DNA of 64,000 nucleotides from Galaxea fascicularis (Eukaryota; Cnidaria; Anthozoa; Scleractinia; Euphylliidae): NCBI GenBank assembly GCA_948470475.1, contig OX419345.1, positions 20,348,359 to 20,412,358 of the forward strand, read 5' to 3'. Shown piece by piece: positions 22,667 to 35,380 of this stretch (position 1 is its first letter; each line of letters starts with the position of its first letter). The notes under the pieces were generated by a model. It saw only the letters and a program-made list of their open reading frames with translations, ran no database searches and was not told where the DNA came from. The position numbers and the translations under genes were made by a program.

Positions 22667-22866
22667 ATTTATTTAAGCATGATAGCGCGGTATGGAGCGG
22701 TTGCCTAATCTCCCGAGCCAGGGGCTCATGTATTAATCGTCCGAACATTCCAGATGGAATGGTTTTAGAGGAGAGGGGAAAACCGTAGTACCCAGAGAAA
22801 AACTTCGAGTCCGGGAATCGAACTCGGAAGGCGAGTGCTCTCACCACTGCGCCATCCCTGCTCCCC
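22667..22866 (-). mobile_element. tRNA-derived SINE, family A
   Basis: On the minus strand the head reads GGGAGCAGGGATGGCGCAGT GGTGAGAGC (A box) and GAGTTCGATTCCCGG (B box), followed by CTCTGGGTACTACGGTTTTC CCCTCTCC and a TTAAATAAATT tail. A second member lies at 44972-45258 in the same orientation, sharing head, CCCCTCTCCTC body and tail. Two copies with one layout confirm a family. Confidence 0.75.
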
Positions 22867-24810
22867 AATACACACACTGCCGGTCAGTTAAAAGCCACTG
22901 ATACATGATTTTAACATTTTTTTTACCAACAAATGTTGCGACTGCTGTTTGATAAAAGCTTATCCGTGTGTTATGTTGCTTTGAGCACTCCGATGGGCAG
23001 AATAAGGACGCGTTCTATTTTGACTTCAAAACGTCTACGTTCTTCAACGACAAAAGAAGACCACAAGTCCAACAATCTTTCAAAGCGAGTTTGTTGATCA
23101 ACAAATGACGAATGATGTTGACAGTATATCAAATAAAGAATTGACGGCTTGTATTTCGCCAAACACAAACGAAAAACGTGTGGCCATTTTCAGCAACAAT
23201 ATAAGGTAATATACATTTCTCAGCAACGACAGAGTCAGAAAATGGAAAGTGGTAAACTTTCAGACTTAAGACAACAAAGAAACCCGACAAAACTTAATAA
23301 AAGAAGTCAATTTTTTTTACATACTTTTGCCTCCCACTTGAAAGATATGCAAATTTGGGTATAATCAGTTGCTTACCCGAGTTGCGTTCTTAACTCAATA
23401 TTCCCGCTCTGATAAGAAACAGCAAAAAGACATAAACATTTTTTCATTAAACCAGCGTCTCTTTACATTAATTTAAGTTGTTTTCAAACACCTCCTAAAG
23501 GTTTCTTCTCCACTTATCGTTGATTTATACCTAACATGTATTTTATAGCTTAAAGGTTCCGGATTGCTTGTGTAAAATGAATGAGCCGATCGGATGAAGA
23601 ATCAGCTCTGTGACGCTTTCGTGATGAATAAAACTTTTTAACTGCAGCTGATCAATCAGAAGACTACGCTAATGGTCTAGCCGAAGAAAATTAATGGAAA
23701 AGAACTGTCAGACACGAATGTAAATTATTCACGGACACTATAAAACTAGATTTTCTGTAAACTTGAAATCACATCCTTCTCGGTTGTTTGTGGCAAGTTT
23801 AAAGCTGACATCAAGGTTTGCGACAAAACAGTTTCGAGAGGGTAAGGTCCTAAAGCTATTGAGTAAGTACCTATAGGCTTACCGGAATATTCACCTTTTC
23901 CAAATCTTGGTTTATTTTACTGCCACTATACCATGTGACGGCATTCCTCAATTTTATCGTCAACTCACTTACTTTAAAGCTTTTCTCCTTTGTACTAACG
24001 ACGAGTAACATGTCTTATTTACTGCTTTACTGCACATTTCCCCATGCAGAGTCATTGTGCCGGCATCAGAGCGATCTTTTCGTCCATTTTCTAGTTAATA
24101 CAAGAGTATAGAACCAACTAAGTCAGCGGGTGCTTCCAGTTATAGACCGGATAACGCTACACTAATTCGCATTTTATGACTCTTTCTCGGCTAGTTTAAA
24201 CGACTGAAACAACAAAAACAAAAATAATATTGACATAAACGAGCTAGTTTGTTTCCTATCAGGCTCCTTCTAAGTAAAATTGCTAACTGTTTTCTCTCAA
24301 ACGGCGCCTGTCAAAAAAGCCGTGTTTAATTCTACATTTAAAAAAAGGCTTTTTTTTTTTACTTGAACCCTTAACCCTCATTGTTATGCTCTTTATTCAG
24401 TAATTAGCGATTCTTACGCACACTGGACTACAGACGACCCCAGGTGAAAAATTATAATCTCACGTTACAAAAGTAGTCAAATATTTGAAGAAAAGAAAAC
24501 TTTTACGAGCATTACTGTTATCTTTCAGTGAAAATGTAAAAGTGTCGGGCCTGAAATAACTTTCAACCATTTGGGAGTCCCAGTTTAGAAAGTAAGCGGA
24601 GGGTAAGGGAGCTTGTGGGTGCCTCTGATTTCACACAAGCCAAGAAGAATTTCATTGAAGTCCTAAGTACTCGGTAGGGAATTACGAAACACCGTCGATT
24701 TCTCTTTACCAACTCTAATTGCGACTGTAGAATGTTGATAATTTGTTTGATCTGTCGCTATCTTCTAACAAATCACTGGGTTGCTTAGCAACATGGTATG
24801 ATGGATGAAT
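22867..24810. other. Intergenic, nothing recognised
   Basis: AT-rich. The minus-strand frame at 22971-23168 (rich in Glu/Arg near its centre) is the only coding-like stretch, but no domain, splice context or start supports it. Confidence 0.35.
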
Positions 24811-24856
24811 TCGCTCTGACGAAGGGCTAACGCTCGAAATGTCGCTTTTAGAATCC

Positions 24857-24887
<31 letters not shown>

Positions 24888-24910
24888 CGTTGATAAAACC
24901 AAATTTTTGT
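24811..24910 (+). mobile_element. Penelope-like element fragment with hammerhead-like core
   Basis: CTGACGA (24816-24822) matches the hammerhead CUGANGA box. A 4 bp stem GGGC/GCTC with a TAAC loop follows (24824-24835), then GAAA (24836-24839) and a GTC triplet (24841-24843). Downstream is TATCAACTCCGTTGATA, a small hairpin. This combination (GACGAAGGGCTAACGCTCG then the TATCAACTCCGTTGATA hairpin) is what I associate with terminal pLTR regions of Penelope-like retroelements, which are known to carry minimal hammerhead motifs. No RT or GIY-YIG coding sequence is seen nearby, so this is an isolated terminal fragment. Confidence 0.5.
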
Positions 24911-27900
24911 GTATTCACGATATTGACGATATTGGTAAAACACACGTACACTATTTTCTATAAAGCTAGGAATCAAAGTGCCCCTTACTGTTCATAATTG
25001 TGTTTGATTTTAAGTCAAGGTTGAAGGCGAGGCTTTCTTATCACAGTGAATTTGCTCCATTGTTACATTTATCCCTTAAGGATGCAGACTTCTTCTAAAC
25101 TAACACATTTTAGTAAAAGGAGTTTTTTTTGTTACTCTTTTTCTAACATAGAGTCATGATGAAGCTTAAAAATTATATGTAATGGGTGAACATGGAAATA
25201 TTTCATGTTCTCGCACTTCATTTAATTTTTCATTAATAGTTTTCATAAAACATTTTTGGGGATAGTATACGAAATCCCAAAATAATGGCTTGAATTATAC
25301 AACGGTACTCGATCAAATAAAAACAGGAACTCGTAAAAAGGAAATAATGGCTTCTAAAGATTAAAATAGATTAGGATCGTGGAAAAAATTGAAAATATGA
25401 GGAAGCCATAGGAATCTACTAAACCAAAAAAATTACAATTTACCCGGCGTCAGAATTAAATTCTGAGAAGCGAGAAGTGAAAGGTTCTAATTGGATTGTT
25501 TCCTTCAGGAACATACCTCTAAGATGTCAGATTACCTTTTCACTAAGTTTCATAGGCACTAAAAATAGGAATGAAATGGTCATAATTGGATTATCGAGAT
25601 TGGCTTAGAATTCACATCAATCCTGCCTCCAAAGTTAAATACAGCTTAACGATTTTCGATCCATCTTAGGTTGACAACTTTGCATACACTCTTTTTTTAT
25701 AAAAACGTTGAGGATGAGATTAACTCAAATTTCAATAACATGCTAAGAACGTACCCAGCCTGAGAGTCAGTTAAAAACGTCTTTATTTTGCTCGTTTGTT
25801 TTTTAAATGAGTAGCAAAGCCATCTTTACCAAGAGTTTGTTGGCACCCCATCTTGTGACAGTCAAGCAACTCTCCAAGCAAGCATACGACAAGCAACTTG
25901 GTAACACATCGCAACAAACAATGTACTTTGATCGGTTTCCTGGTCAGGTCACATTGATTTATTGAAATACTGTACTATGTAACGTAAAAACACTTTAAGA
26001 CAAAAATAAACAAAATAAGAACGTTCAACCTCAGCTCCAAAATTAGAGGTTCTTATAACAAAAAAAAGGGTGTAATCCGGAATCTATTCGCCCGGAACAT
26101 TTTAAATGCTAATCTACCGCCGAAAATAGATTCGATATAATTACATTCATGCCTTCATCAAATTTGAAACAGGGAAGTAAACGAAACGTTTCCTCTTTTA
26201 AAAGACTGTTATGATATCGAATGCTCTCGTAAAAACCCACGATAAGTTTGTTTTCAAAATAAGGGAGTCATGGAAATCGTTATCGATTGTGAGGTGACGT
26301 GCGACAAATAGTTTATTGCCCTCAGTCTTTTATTGAAATGACAAGTTGCTTTACAAATCCAAAGATCTACAAAGTTTGATTTAATAAGGCACTGACGAAA
26401 TATATGAGTTATTATAACCCAAACATCGGCCTAAAAAAGCCATAATATGGAGAATTCAGCGTGGGGTGCTACTTTCTCCCCACCGGAAAACAAATCTTTA
26501 ATTGATTTTTTTAGTTGACGGAATCATAGTCATCAGTGATAACGATTTTTTTCCTTTTCACTCGACATCTCGCACATTGAATTCCCAGCCCAAGAATGGT
26601 CACCGGATTTTAATGAGGTATGGAATAAAATACTTCCCGAATTTACTTTCCGACCTATCTCATAATAATTTTAGCTGAGAAAATGACTAATCTTTATGAA
26701 CTACACATCGTTTTTGCGTCCATGCCCCTAAGGCCAGGCCTTACAAAAATCAGTTCTACGAAAACAACCTCACCACTCGCAATCGGTTTAAAGTTTTAAT
26801 GCCCAAATCTTCTTAATCCGATTTAACATGACTGATCTTGTTGTTTGCCAGATTTAAAAAAAGTGAAAGATGGTAAATTAGCGCTAATAAGCCCAAGAGG
26901 GTCAACTTTCTTATTGTTATTAGAATAGGGCGTTAAGGAAGAAATTTTGTAACATTCAATTCAAACTGCAAAATCAAAGTGACTATGGTTGTGGAATGGA
27001 CCACGTTTCATTCAAACGTTAGAAAACCTAAAAATTAAATTGCAAATTTATTACTTTAAAAAAATAAAGTAAGCAATCCTTTATTCAATCAAATTGTTTT
27101 CTTTCTACTTTCTTATCAATCAAATTTCTTTTCTAACTTATAGGGTATGATTTCCGTTGCTCTAGGCGTGGTATGAAGGTTAATTCATCTTTTGAATCTA
27201 GTACTGTGTAAGGATGACTAGGCCGTCTTTCTAAGGAGTTCGCTTGACCTGCTGGTTTCCTTATTAACCCTTTAACGTTTTGTAAAGTTTGTTACAAGAA
27301 ACCGATTTTACAATTGTAATTAACCGTATGATTTAAATAAAAACGTTGAATTTTCGAAATATAAAAATTGGGTTTCGTGCCTTTCAAGGACAATTTACGT
27401 GGATTAAATTGCTAAATTCAGCTTTTTCAACAGCGTAGAAATTGCATTTACGTACGTGTTTGGTTTACCTAATTTGAGAAGCGGAAAACACACATTTTAC
27501 TTTGATCTCACTCGTAAAGTTCAACAGAGGTTTCAGTTTGACGTTTGAAAGCATGGAACGGAATAAAAACATGTATATAAAGCCAGCAAACTGGTTTAAA
27601 TTTCTCATGTACATATGAATCTTAGACAGAATTACATTGTTTTGACCTGGAAGTAAAACAATAAGAAAACTATACGATAAGTTACATACATCAGGCCTCC
27701 TTCGGGTCGAAAAAATGCCAGATCAGACGATAAAGAAAATGCATTTTACCTTGGGTGAAACTCATCGATTTTCTTTTATTTTACAACGCAATAACATAAA
27801 CTGAACGAGAATTGAATAACTTGTTGACGTAAGGATATTGTGCAAACATGTCGTTAAAAGGACATAGAGTGGGATACCTTATCTTAATCGAAAGGTAAAC

Positions 27901-30900
27901 ATGGGACCATTATATTTAAAACTCGGGAACTCCAATCAAAGTTTAACTTCAAAAGAAACAGCTCAAGAATCAACATTGTCGTATCGATCGGACCGAGGTA
28001 AGATTGCTGGCTTAAAGTACTTTTATTTTGTTAAGGACAAAACGTGGCATTTCACCGTTAACATTCTTAAGAAATTAAGCGTCATATGCACTTCAACATA
28101 CAAATCGCCTTGGTGCTATTTCGCTGCAAAATTTCAACGCCCCAACAAACTTAATCGTATTGTTGAGTCGAGATTGGTAGTGCTAAGGTCAGTTCATAAA
28201 TTATGACATTTCACACTAAAAAATGTTCCCTTAATCTCCTTTTTCTCCTTTTATTTTACAAAGAAAAATACAGCGGCTAACTCTAACATTTTGGTAAATT
28301 CTCTGTGCATCAATGATAGATAAGGACAGAATCGGTAAGCCGCGACTAACTCTTTCAAAGTAGTTTGAAAGATTTAAATAACTTATAACCTAAAACTTCA
28401 CTTACAGTGGCCATTTTTTGTGTTTATGCCTTCTCGTTTTCAACAAAACAAAACATAAAGGATACACAAAGGGTTTTAAAAATATGAATATATTTACTTC
28501 GCTCCCTAATTTCCCTCATTAACTTAAAGCTCACACGAACTAATTAATTTGATTCCTTTTTGTGGAACCGTACAAAAACGGTTTCGACTTCAGCAGAAGA
28601 ATATGATAGACAAGTCTCAGATTTTATCACAACCGTCGTGAACCACGTGAATTGGAAGATAGTCACTACATCTCGAAAAACTCAGGTTCATTGGAAAGGA
28701 GTTTATCACCTACCAACACACGTTAATATCTGTTTGCGAAATGCCACAAATGCAGCAAAAACATTTAAGACACCTTGCTTTGTTTCTGAAAAATTCGTTA
28801 TTTTTGCCCTTTGAAATATTTAATTCAGACGAAAATACCTGCCGCCAAGATTCAATACAAAAGAGGAAAAATACATTTGACAAAAGCATCCAAAAAGTCT
28901 TACGTCTTTACAAATTAGCCTGTCGTTCCTTCTTCAATTTTCATTTCCTGTCGGAGGGAAATAAAATTTATGTTAGTACCGTAATTTTTTTTAGTAGTTC
29001 CGCCAATTCATTTTTACGGCCAAACTGTTCATATTCATCAAGAGAGCTGGGGCAAAAGTTTGTTAGTAAGGCGTTGCATAAGATATGTTTCCTTCTTCTT
29101 GAAAATGTAAAAGGCAATGCAATATGATAAATGTCCAGAAGCCATAAGAGGTTTGGTTGTGTACCAAGAACATCAACAATCAAACCAGCTGCTTCGGTGC
29201 GTTTGGCTATCAAACAAGACCTCTCTTTTTTGTGTCCTGAATTTGTTTTTGTTTTTGAATTTTAAAATTATTTTGCTAAAGAACAATTACTTTAGAAATT
29301 TAATACGTCCAAACTCTTACCTATAAACACGGTTGAAAAAACAAGAAAGGCATACTCCTCAACCATCAGCCTTTGATAAGAACAATTCAGTCACAGGTAA
29401 GAAAAAAAAGACCCCATTAACTGCGACATTTTTAAAATCTGATAAATTTTCTCTCCACTGCAAGGGTGGGAGGTGCGTCTGGATAAGATAGATATACGTG
29501 GAACTTTGAATAATTTGTGCCGGAATTGACGCCGAGATTTAAGAGCCTTTAGAATTTATGCGATCGATAAATTTCTCCATATTCACTAGTTCTATTTTAA
29601 CACTTAAATTACTTGACAAAAATTTCCCGACATAAGTAAAGGCTATAACCAAGCACGGTATAAAGCAACAAACATGTGTGTTATTCTCTAAAATATGGTT
29701 CATTTAGAGACGCTTAGTTTTCCAGTAATGACAACGTGAACTCGTTCATAATCGTTTCTATCAAAAACTTATCTCATTTCATATGAGGCTGGAGCTTTTC
29801 GCTCGTTTTCATGTACTAGTTTTGAAATAAATAAGGCTGTCTACCGACCCCCTACATTAGATGTTTATTGTGACTGTTGATATCGCAAAGAAATTTATAA
29901 TGGACCCAAATTATTTTTAGGTTCTGAAAGAAGCAGAAAGTAAATTGTAATTTGCACCTGGGGCACACGAAATCATACATTGCTCTTGGGAGGAAAACAC
30001 TAAGGTTACTGACCTGCACGTACAAACAAGATCACCAAACTTCTCGAGCTCATTCAAAAGCACTTTCAGGGTAATAAACCTTGTAATCAGCTTTTATTAC
30101 ATGTGAGCCGGTAGATTAGCCGCTCATCCTTTTTGACGACTTTTATAATAAAAAATAAAAGAAAGGAGTACAAAATCTTGAGCGATACCTTTTTCAAGTT
30201 GATAGCTTCAAAGTTTGGACACATCAAACGAAACTGAAAAATGAATTTGTTTTCTTTTCCCGGCTGGTACTTTTTCTTCTGTCCATAGAGTAGGATTAAT
30301 ATAGCGGAAGATTGTTGCAGAACACTTGCATTTAGTTGAGGACTTCAGTTTTATTCTTCATAAACAGTGGTTACATAATTCTTCGTTTACATGCTCAAAT
30401 TGTCGCCTACCAGTACTCACCAATGTGACCATAATTTGCTACCTAAGACCCTCTTTTATAACTAGAAAACGTCATCACTGTTGCAATCAAGGCAAACTAT
30501 TGCGCAATTAAAGCAAAAACTCGTTGCTCTCTAGCTCTGGATTTGCCTGGTCAAGCCAGTGAATTCATATATCTAAAACCCAGTAATATCCATAGTTCAT
30601 TTAACTTTATTCCAGATAACAGAGTTACTTTAGTATTGGACGTCAAGAAGGATTTGTCCTAATATTGGCTTAGCAATTAGACAACTTAACACTGCCGGGT
30701 TAAACTCCAAGGTTAAATTGGAGTTGAAAGCAAAAATCCATAAAGCGGATTACTTTGAACCTATAAGAAGTTACAGTTCACCAATAAATTGCTTCTCAGG
30801 GTTCGATTGGTTGAAATGGGTCACGTGACGAAAATGCCCGTATGTCTAAAACTCGCAAGCAAAGAAAACGACCGTTTATTTTTCTATAGTAATTCGTATT

Positions 30901-31185
30901 TCATTTATTTTAACATTCCGTTTTTACGATCAAACAAACAAGCGTAAGACCTTAAAGATCTTTTACAATGTCTTGTTTGGATGAAAATTAAGCGGTGAAC
31001 AACAACATATGAGCGGAGCAACAGTCATCTGATAGAACCTTGTTCAAGAACTTACTTTTAAACCATTTCTGGAATTAAAATGTGTTCGAGAAAAAATGTG
31101 TATGATTTTGGCCATTGTCTTGGCACTCGTTAACGATTGCTCTCTGATTCACACAACTCGGCTTACGGCGTTTCTAATCTTGCAG
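24911..31185. other. Gene-poor AT-rich stretch
   Basis: About 6.3 kb without a supported gene or repeat pair. Open frames at 27901-28206, 28560-29127 and 28968-29213 carry no domain or splice pattern. The last bases before 31186 (TTTCTAATCTTGCAG) form a good splice acceptor that probably ends a 5' UTR intron of the next gene, so part of this stretch may be its first intron. Confidence 0.4.
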
Positions 31186-31205
31186 ACATTAACCCGTGTA
31201 GCCTG

Positions 31206-34200
31206 ATGATGAGGACATTGATTATGCTTGCAATTATTGCAGCTGCAACAGCATCATCGATTCTTTCGGATCAGATGAAAGCAGTTCTAGATGACGACGC
31301 AAGAATTGTAAGTATCGAAGCGTCTTCGATTTCATGAGTAAAATATCAGGTCAAAAGCCTGCGATCGAGTCAGAACAAGAGGGGGGTAGAAACAAGTTTC
31401 CGTCTTTAGTACTCCGGTATGTTTTTTCCTCTGGTTTTGCAAGCTATTTACTTCTGACTTTTATAAGACTTGCGTGAATTTTTTTTCCTCCTGCAAAATC
31501 TCTGTAGGAATTTTTTCTCGTATTTCTCTGACACCCGACGCCTCTCTCCTAAACAATAACAATGTTCACCCCTAAACCAACCCGCTCTTTTGCAGACAGG
31601 GGTTACTTGCCCAATATCACAAATAGGTGGTGGTGGGTTGCCGAAAACAGTGACAACTTCTAGTGTTTATCCGGTTATTGGATTTTCAAAGGAAAAAACA
31701 TTTGTTAAATGTTTTTTCCTTTTCCTTCCTTTCCTTATTTATATGGGAATCCAGGTTATAGATTCAAGAAAATAAATACTTGCAGAAATTCTCAATAAAA
31801 AACGCCTTAACTTATTTATATGGTGTGTTCTTGCTTGCTGTGTGGTTATTTTCCCGATCCGATGCCATTTTAGCGATTTCTTTGTGGGAACTCAGAAATG
31901 AAAGAAATCGGGAAAATAACCACACAGCAAGCAAGAACACACCATATAAATAAGTTAAGGCGTTTTTTTATTGAAAATTTCTGCGAGTATTTATTTTCTT
32001 GAATCCATAACCTGGATTATGCCTGCCCATATGTAGCAATATTTAATCCTTGTTGATTTATATTTGATTTAAACTTATTTTCTTTTAAATTTAAACTTCA
32101 TGTCCAAAATGTATTTAAATTTAAAATGAAATTCAATTTAAATTTAAACAAATTCAAATTTAAATTTAAACAATTTTTTTCATTTTATCTTGTTTTTCAT
32201 TTAAGTTTAAACATTTAAAATTATTTTAAACCTTACTGCAATATTTTTTAAAATTGCTTAAGTTTGATTTAATCCTTTTTATTCATTTAAATTTAAACTT
32301 TCCAAATTTTATTTAAACTTACGAATTTGTATTTGATTTAAACTTCGAAATTCTATTTAATCTTCCTGGGACGAGCTCGGCCAGGGTCACGCGTATAGCA
32401 GGGTCACAAGTTCATCATCGGCGGCCATTAGTTTTTCGATGTCTCGTCAGTAAATATAGACGACGAAGGCACCGGTAGAGTGTCCAAATTACTAAGCGAA
32501 GCATCCAGGCTTTTCCCTTCGTCCTACAGCCCTGCTGTGAATGCCAGTCGTTCAGCAGCGACGATCAATGAAACTCTCGGGTTCGCTTAGAGACTGCTTC
32601 GGGAAAGTACATGCACCGGCCTCCGTGGGCGACTGAACTGACAATAACATTTGCGACTGAGAGCGACATGTAAAAAGTGTTAACAGGCCTCCTAAATAGT
32701 ATTGTGCGTGACGCGAAAGAAAACTGCAATAAAAAAAGTTTTCTTTCGCGTCACGCACGTCGGACTATAAAGCGAAGTAGGGACTACTCGTAGTCTACTA
32801 TTTAGGAGCCCCCATTATCTCATATCGCAAGGGAAAATCCCAAAAAGGCATCCTACTTAAAGCGAACCGGTGCATCTGCAAACTGCAGATGTTTTGAGCA
32901 GGCCTGTTAACCCTTTTTACATATCGCTCTCAGTCGCAAATGTTATTGTCAGTTCAGTCGCCCACGGAGGCCGGTGCATGTACTTTCCCGAAGCAGTCTC
33001 TAAGCGAACCCGAGAGTTTCATTGATCGTCGCTGCTGAACGACTGGCATTCACAGCAGGGCTGTAGGACGAAGGGAAAAGCCTGGATGCTTCGCTTAGTA
33101 ATTTGGACACTCTACCGGTGCCTTCGTCGTCTATATTTACTGACGAGACATCGAAAAACTAATGGCCGCCGATGATGAACTTGTGACCCTGCTATACGCG
33201 TGACCCTGGCCGAGCTCGTCCCAGGAAGATTAAATAGAATTTCGAAGTTTAAATCAAATACAAATTCGTAAGTTTAAATAAAATTTGGAAAGTTTAAATT
33301 TAAATGAATAAAAAGGATTAAATCAAACTTAAGCAATTTTAAAAAATATTGCAGTAAGGTTTAAAATAATTTTAAATGTTTAAACTTAAATGAAAAACAA
33401 GATAAAATGAAAAAAATTGTTTAAATTTAAATTTGAATTTGTTTAAATTTAAATTGAATTTCATTTTAAATTTAAATACATTTTGGACATGAAGTTTAAA
33501 TTTAAAAGAAAATAAGTTTAAATCAAATATAAATCAACAAGGATTAAATATTGCTACATATGGGCAGGCATACTGGATTCCCATACAAACCTTTATGTAT
33601 GCAACTCGTAGTGAGCTTGGGCTACCTGTGCTTGAACTACATTTAACCAGCCCGAGTATATATATATATATATGTATCGCAAATCTGTAGTTCACTTTTC
33701 TAAGCTTACGTGTTTTTTTGTTTGTTTTTGTTTTCTGTAGTGCACAATTGGAACGAACTGTAATGAGGACTCCGATTGCCAGTGCGCAAACCCAGACGTA
33801 ATCTGTAATTATAAACAAAAATGCAAAGAAATATCGTTTTGGGATAAAATCGTAAGAAAAAAGCCGGTGAGTAAAATGACAGAATATTTATTACTTGATA
33901 AAGTTCTCAGGCTAAATGTTAGGCTAACGTTAGATTTGTCCTACTTCATTTTGCTACGGTTTATAATTCGCAAATCTATGTAGAGTTGCTCGGTAAAATT
34001 TGCCCGAGTAATTGAAACGTTTGCGATTATCAATGATACTCCTGGGAAAACTAAGAATTAGCACCAAATGCCCAAACAAAATGAACGTTTTGGCACCATA
34101 AACACAAGGGAAAACCTCTTCCGCTGGGTAAAGGGTACATCACTATCGCACAACAGGGTCATGGCATACATGTAGGCCAATTTGCGTGTTCTTATTATTT

Positions 34201-34817
34201 CCGGTCTGTCAAAACAGCAAAAACATATCGAAATGGTTGAACGTTGGATGAGGCTCGAAATAGACTCATAAGTAACTACAGTATTCATCTGTGACAATCT
34301 TAATCGGTTTCCACTTCCCCTCCTCGTATCCAGGGACGTCGTCTCCGTTGAGTTTTCGGAGACGTTAGTGTCTGCTGTCGTGTTTCTCTGAATCCTTGCG
34401 CTGTTTGTCAAGCGTTCCAGTCCTCCAATCCCATACCAAAAAGACCGGTAAGGACTGGACACGGACACCCACTTGTTTTATTTGGGCCAGCGAGAGTCTC
34501 GAGTCTCAGATATTCACCTCAATCAAATCTACGAATATTTTTGGTGAATGACACTCTGAACAAGCACCCTGCAGTATCGTTTCTCAGAGCAAATTCTACC
34601 TGTCTCAACCAGGGATCGTTGGCTACCGGTCGAACAGCTGTTTGTTGACAATGTTTACTTGTATTCCCTTCTTTTATTTTTTGTCTTCCAGTGCTTCCGA
34701 AAATTCAAGTCAAACTGCACAGTAAACTCCGATTGTGAATGCGGCCTTGAGCTCATATGTGAGGACAGGGAATGTGTTGTGAACAGGCAACGAACAATGA
34801 TCGTAAGAAGATATTGA
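31206..34817 (+). CDS. Secreted cysteine-rich peptide precursor with duplicated six-Cys unit
   Basis: Three phase-0 exons: 31206-31307, 33741-33866 and 34692-34817 (117 residues). Exon 1 encodes a signal peptide (MMRT, then LIMLAIIAAATAS) and a short acidic stretch. Exons 2 and 3 are each exactly 126 nt. Each encodes one unit with six cysteines, spaced C-x5-C-x5-C-x-C-x6-C-x5-C in exon 2 and C-x7-C-x5-C-x-C-x5-C-x4-C in exon 3. Both units share an N-x-D-S/SD-C-x-C core and end in a basic tail. Equal lengths, equal phases and shared spacing point to exon duplication. Splice sites are canonical (GTAAGT, GTGAGT; TTCTGTAG, TCTTCCAG). AATAAA at 34967-34972 fits as poly(A) signal. The product is probably an extracellular disulfide-rich peptide. 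Role unknown: structural, antimicrobial, signalling or venom-type peptides all remain possible and nothing here decides it. Confidence 0.75.
31742..33585. mobile_element. Foldback element with 673-bp inverted arms
   Basis: The left arm 32018-32690 and right arm 32900-33572 are equal in length and almost perfectly inverted (few mismatches such as GACATG/GATATG). They include a TTTAAATTTAAA-rich outer part and a GC-richer inner part (CACTCTACCGGTGCC..., GGCCGAGCTCGTCCC). The outermost 13 bases (TATGGGAATCCAG at 31742, CTGGATTCCCATA at 33573) are also inverted, but on the left a second palindrome separates them from the arm. The 209 bp loop contains a further hairpin (32704-32724 against 32738-32758). 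There is no coding frame. Long arms, loop and lack of a transposase resemble foldback transposons. The element lies wholly in intron 1 of the cysteine-rich peptide gene. Confidence 0.85.
31749..32018. repeat. Second palindrome nested in the left end of the foldback element
   Basis: The arms 31749-31858 and 31907-32018 pair nearly throughout (AATCCAGGTTATAGATTCAA against TTGAATCCATAACCTGGATT; GTGTGTTCTTGCTTGCTGTG against its inverse). The loop is about 48 bases. It splits the outer 13-base terminus from the long left arm, so it is either an insertion at ATCCAG or an inversion product. Confidence 0.8.
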
Positions 34818-34966
34818 TGGCCTCCCTGTTTTTAACACGTCACCTCACAGTTTAATCCCTCAACTGAATTCCAAGCAAAACCATCCCAGACCATAAATTT
34901 CATTTTCGTTGCCGGGACAGTGTTGTAACATGGTGTAAATTTCCTGGAAACTTGCAAGGTTTCTTC

Positions 34967-34972
34967 AATAAA
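34967..34972 (+). terminator. Poly(A) signal AATAAA of the cysteine-rich peptide gene
   Basis: It lies 150 bases after the TGA of the peptide gene and about 410 bases before the 3' end of the convergent TBCE coding sequence. Confidence 0.55.
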
Positions 34973-35380
34973 ATTAAGTTACACGGTTGTACTGTTTTCA
35001 GTTGATAAAGCGTTGTTTGTAATGTCTGAGCTTGTGTCATTCTCGTCCCCAGAACCAACGATTTTTTGGTCAGCAGATGAATCATCGCGTAGCAGCGTCT
35101 TGTTTTATGTCGTTGTGCTATTTTGATTTAACTTGGCCAATGGAAAAAAAAAACAACAACAAATAATTCTTTGGCTGTTACCAGAGCCCTTCGCCTCAGT
35201 TTAAAAGCTGCGGGGACTCTGGGGACGAAAATGAGCTTGTGCGGTTTGACGTTTAGATCTAGCGCGCATGTCTTAACTCAAAGCAAAACAGCGCGCTGGT
35301 TGGTTACTTTTATACAGAACGAAAGTCTAGATTCGCATTGTTTGTACAGCAGTTGGCGCTGACGGAGTTCAAGACTTAAG
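34973..35380. other. Space between convergent genes
   Basis: Holds the 3' flanks of the peptide gene (plus) and TBCE (minus). An A-rich run (AAAAAAAAACAACAACAAAT, about 35145-35165) lies in it. No gene is recognised. Confidence 0.4.

Noticed and set aside
22801..22866. Possible tRNA gene on the minus strand
   Set aside because: The same head recurs at 45180-45258 with the same downstream body; this is a SINE family.
34058..34468. 136-codon minus-strand frame
   Set aside because: It lies in an intron of the cysteine-rich peptide gene, has no recognisable domain, and its composition shifts from polar to Cys/Phe-rich without pattern.
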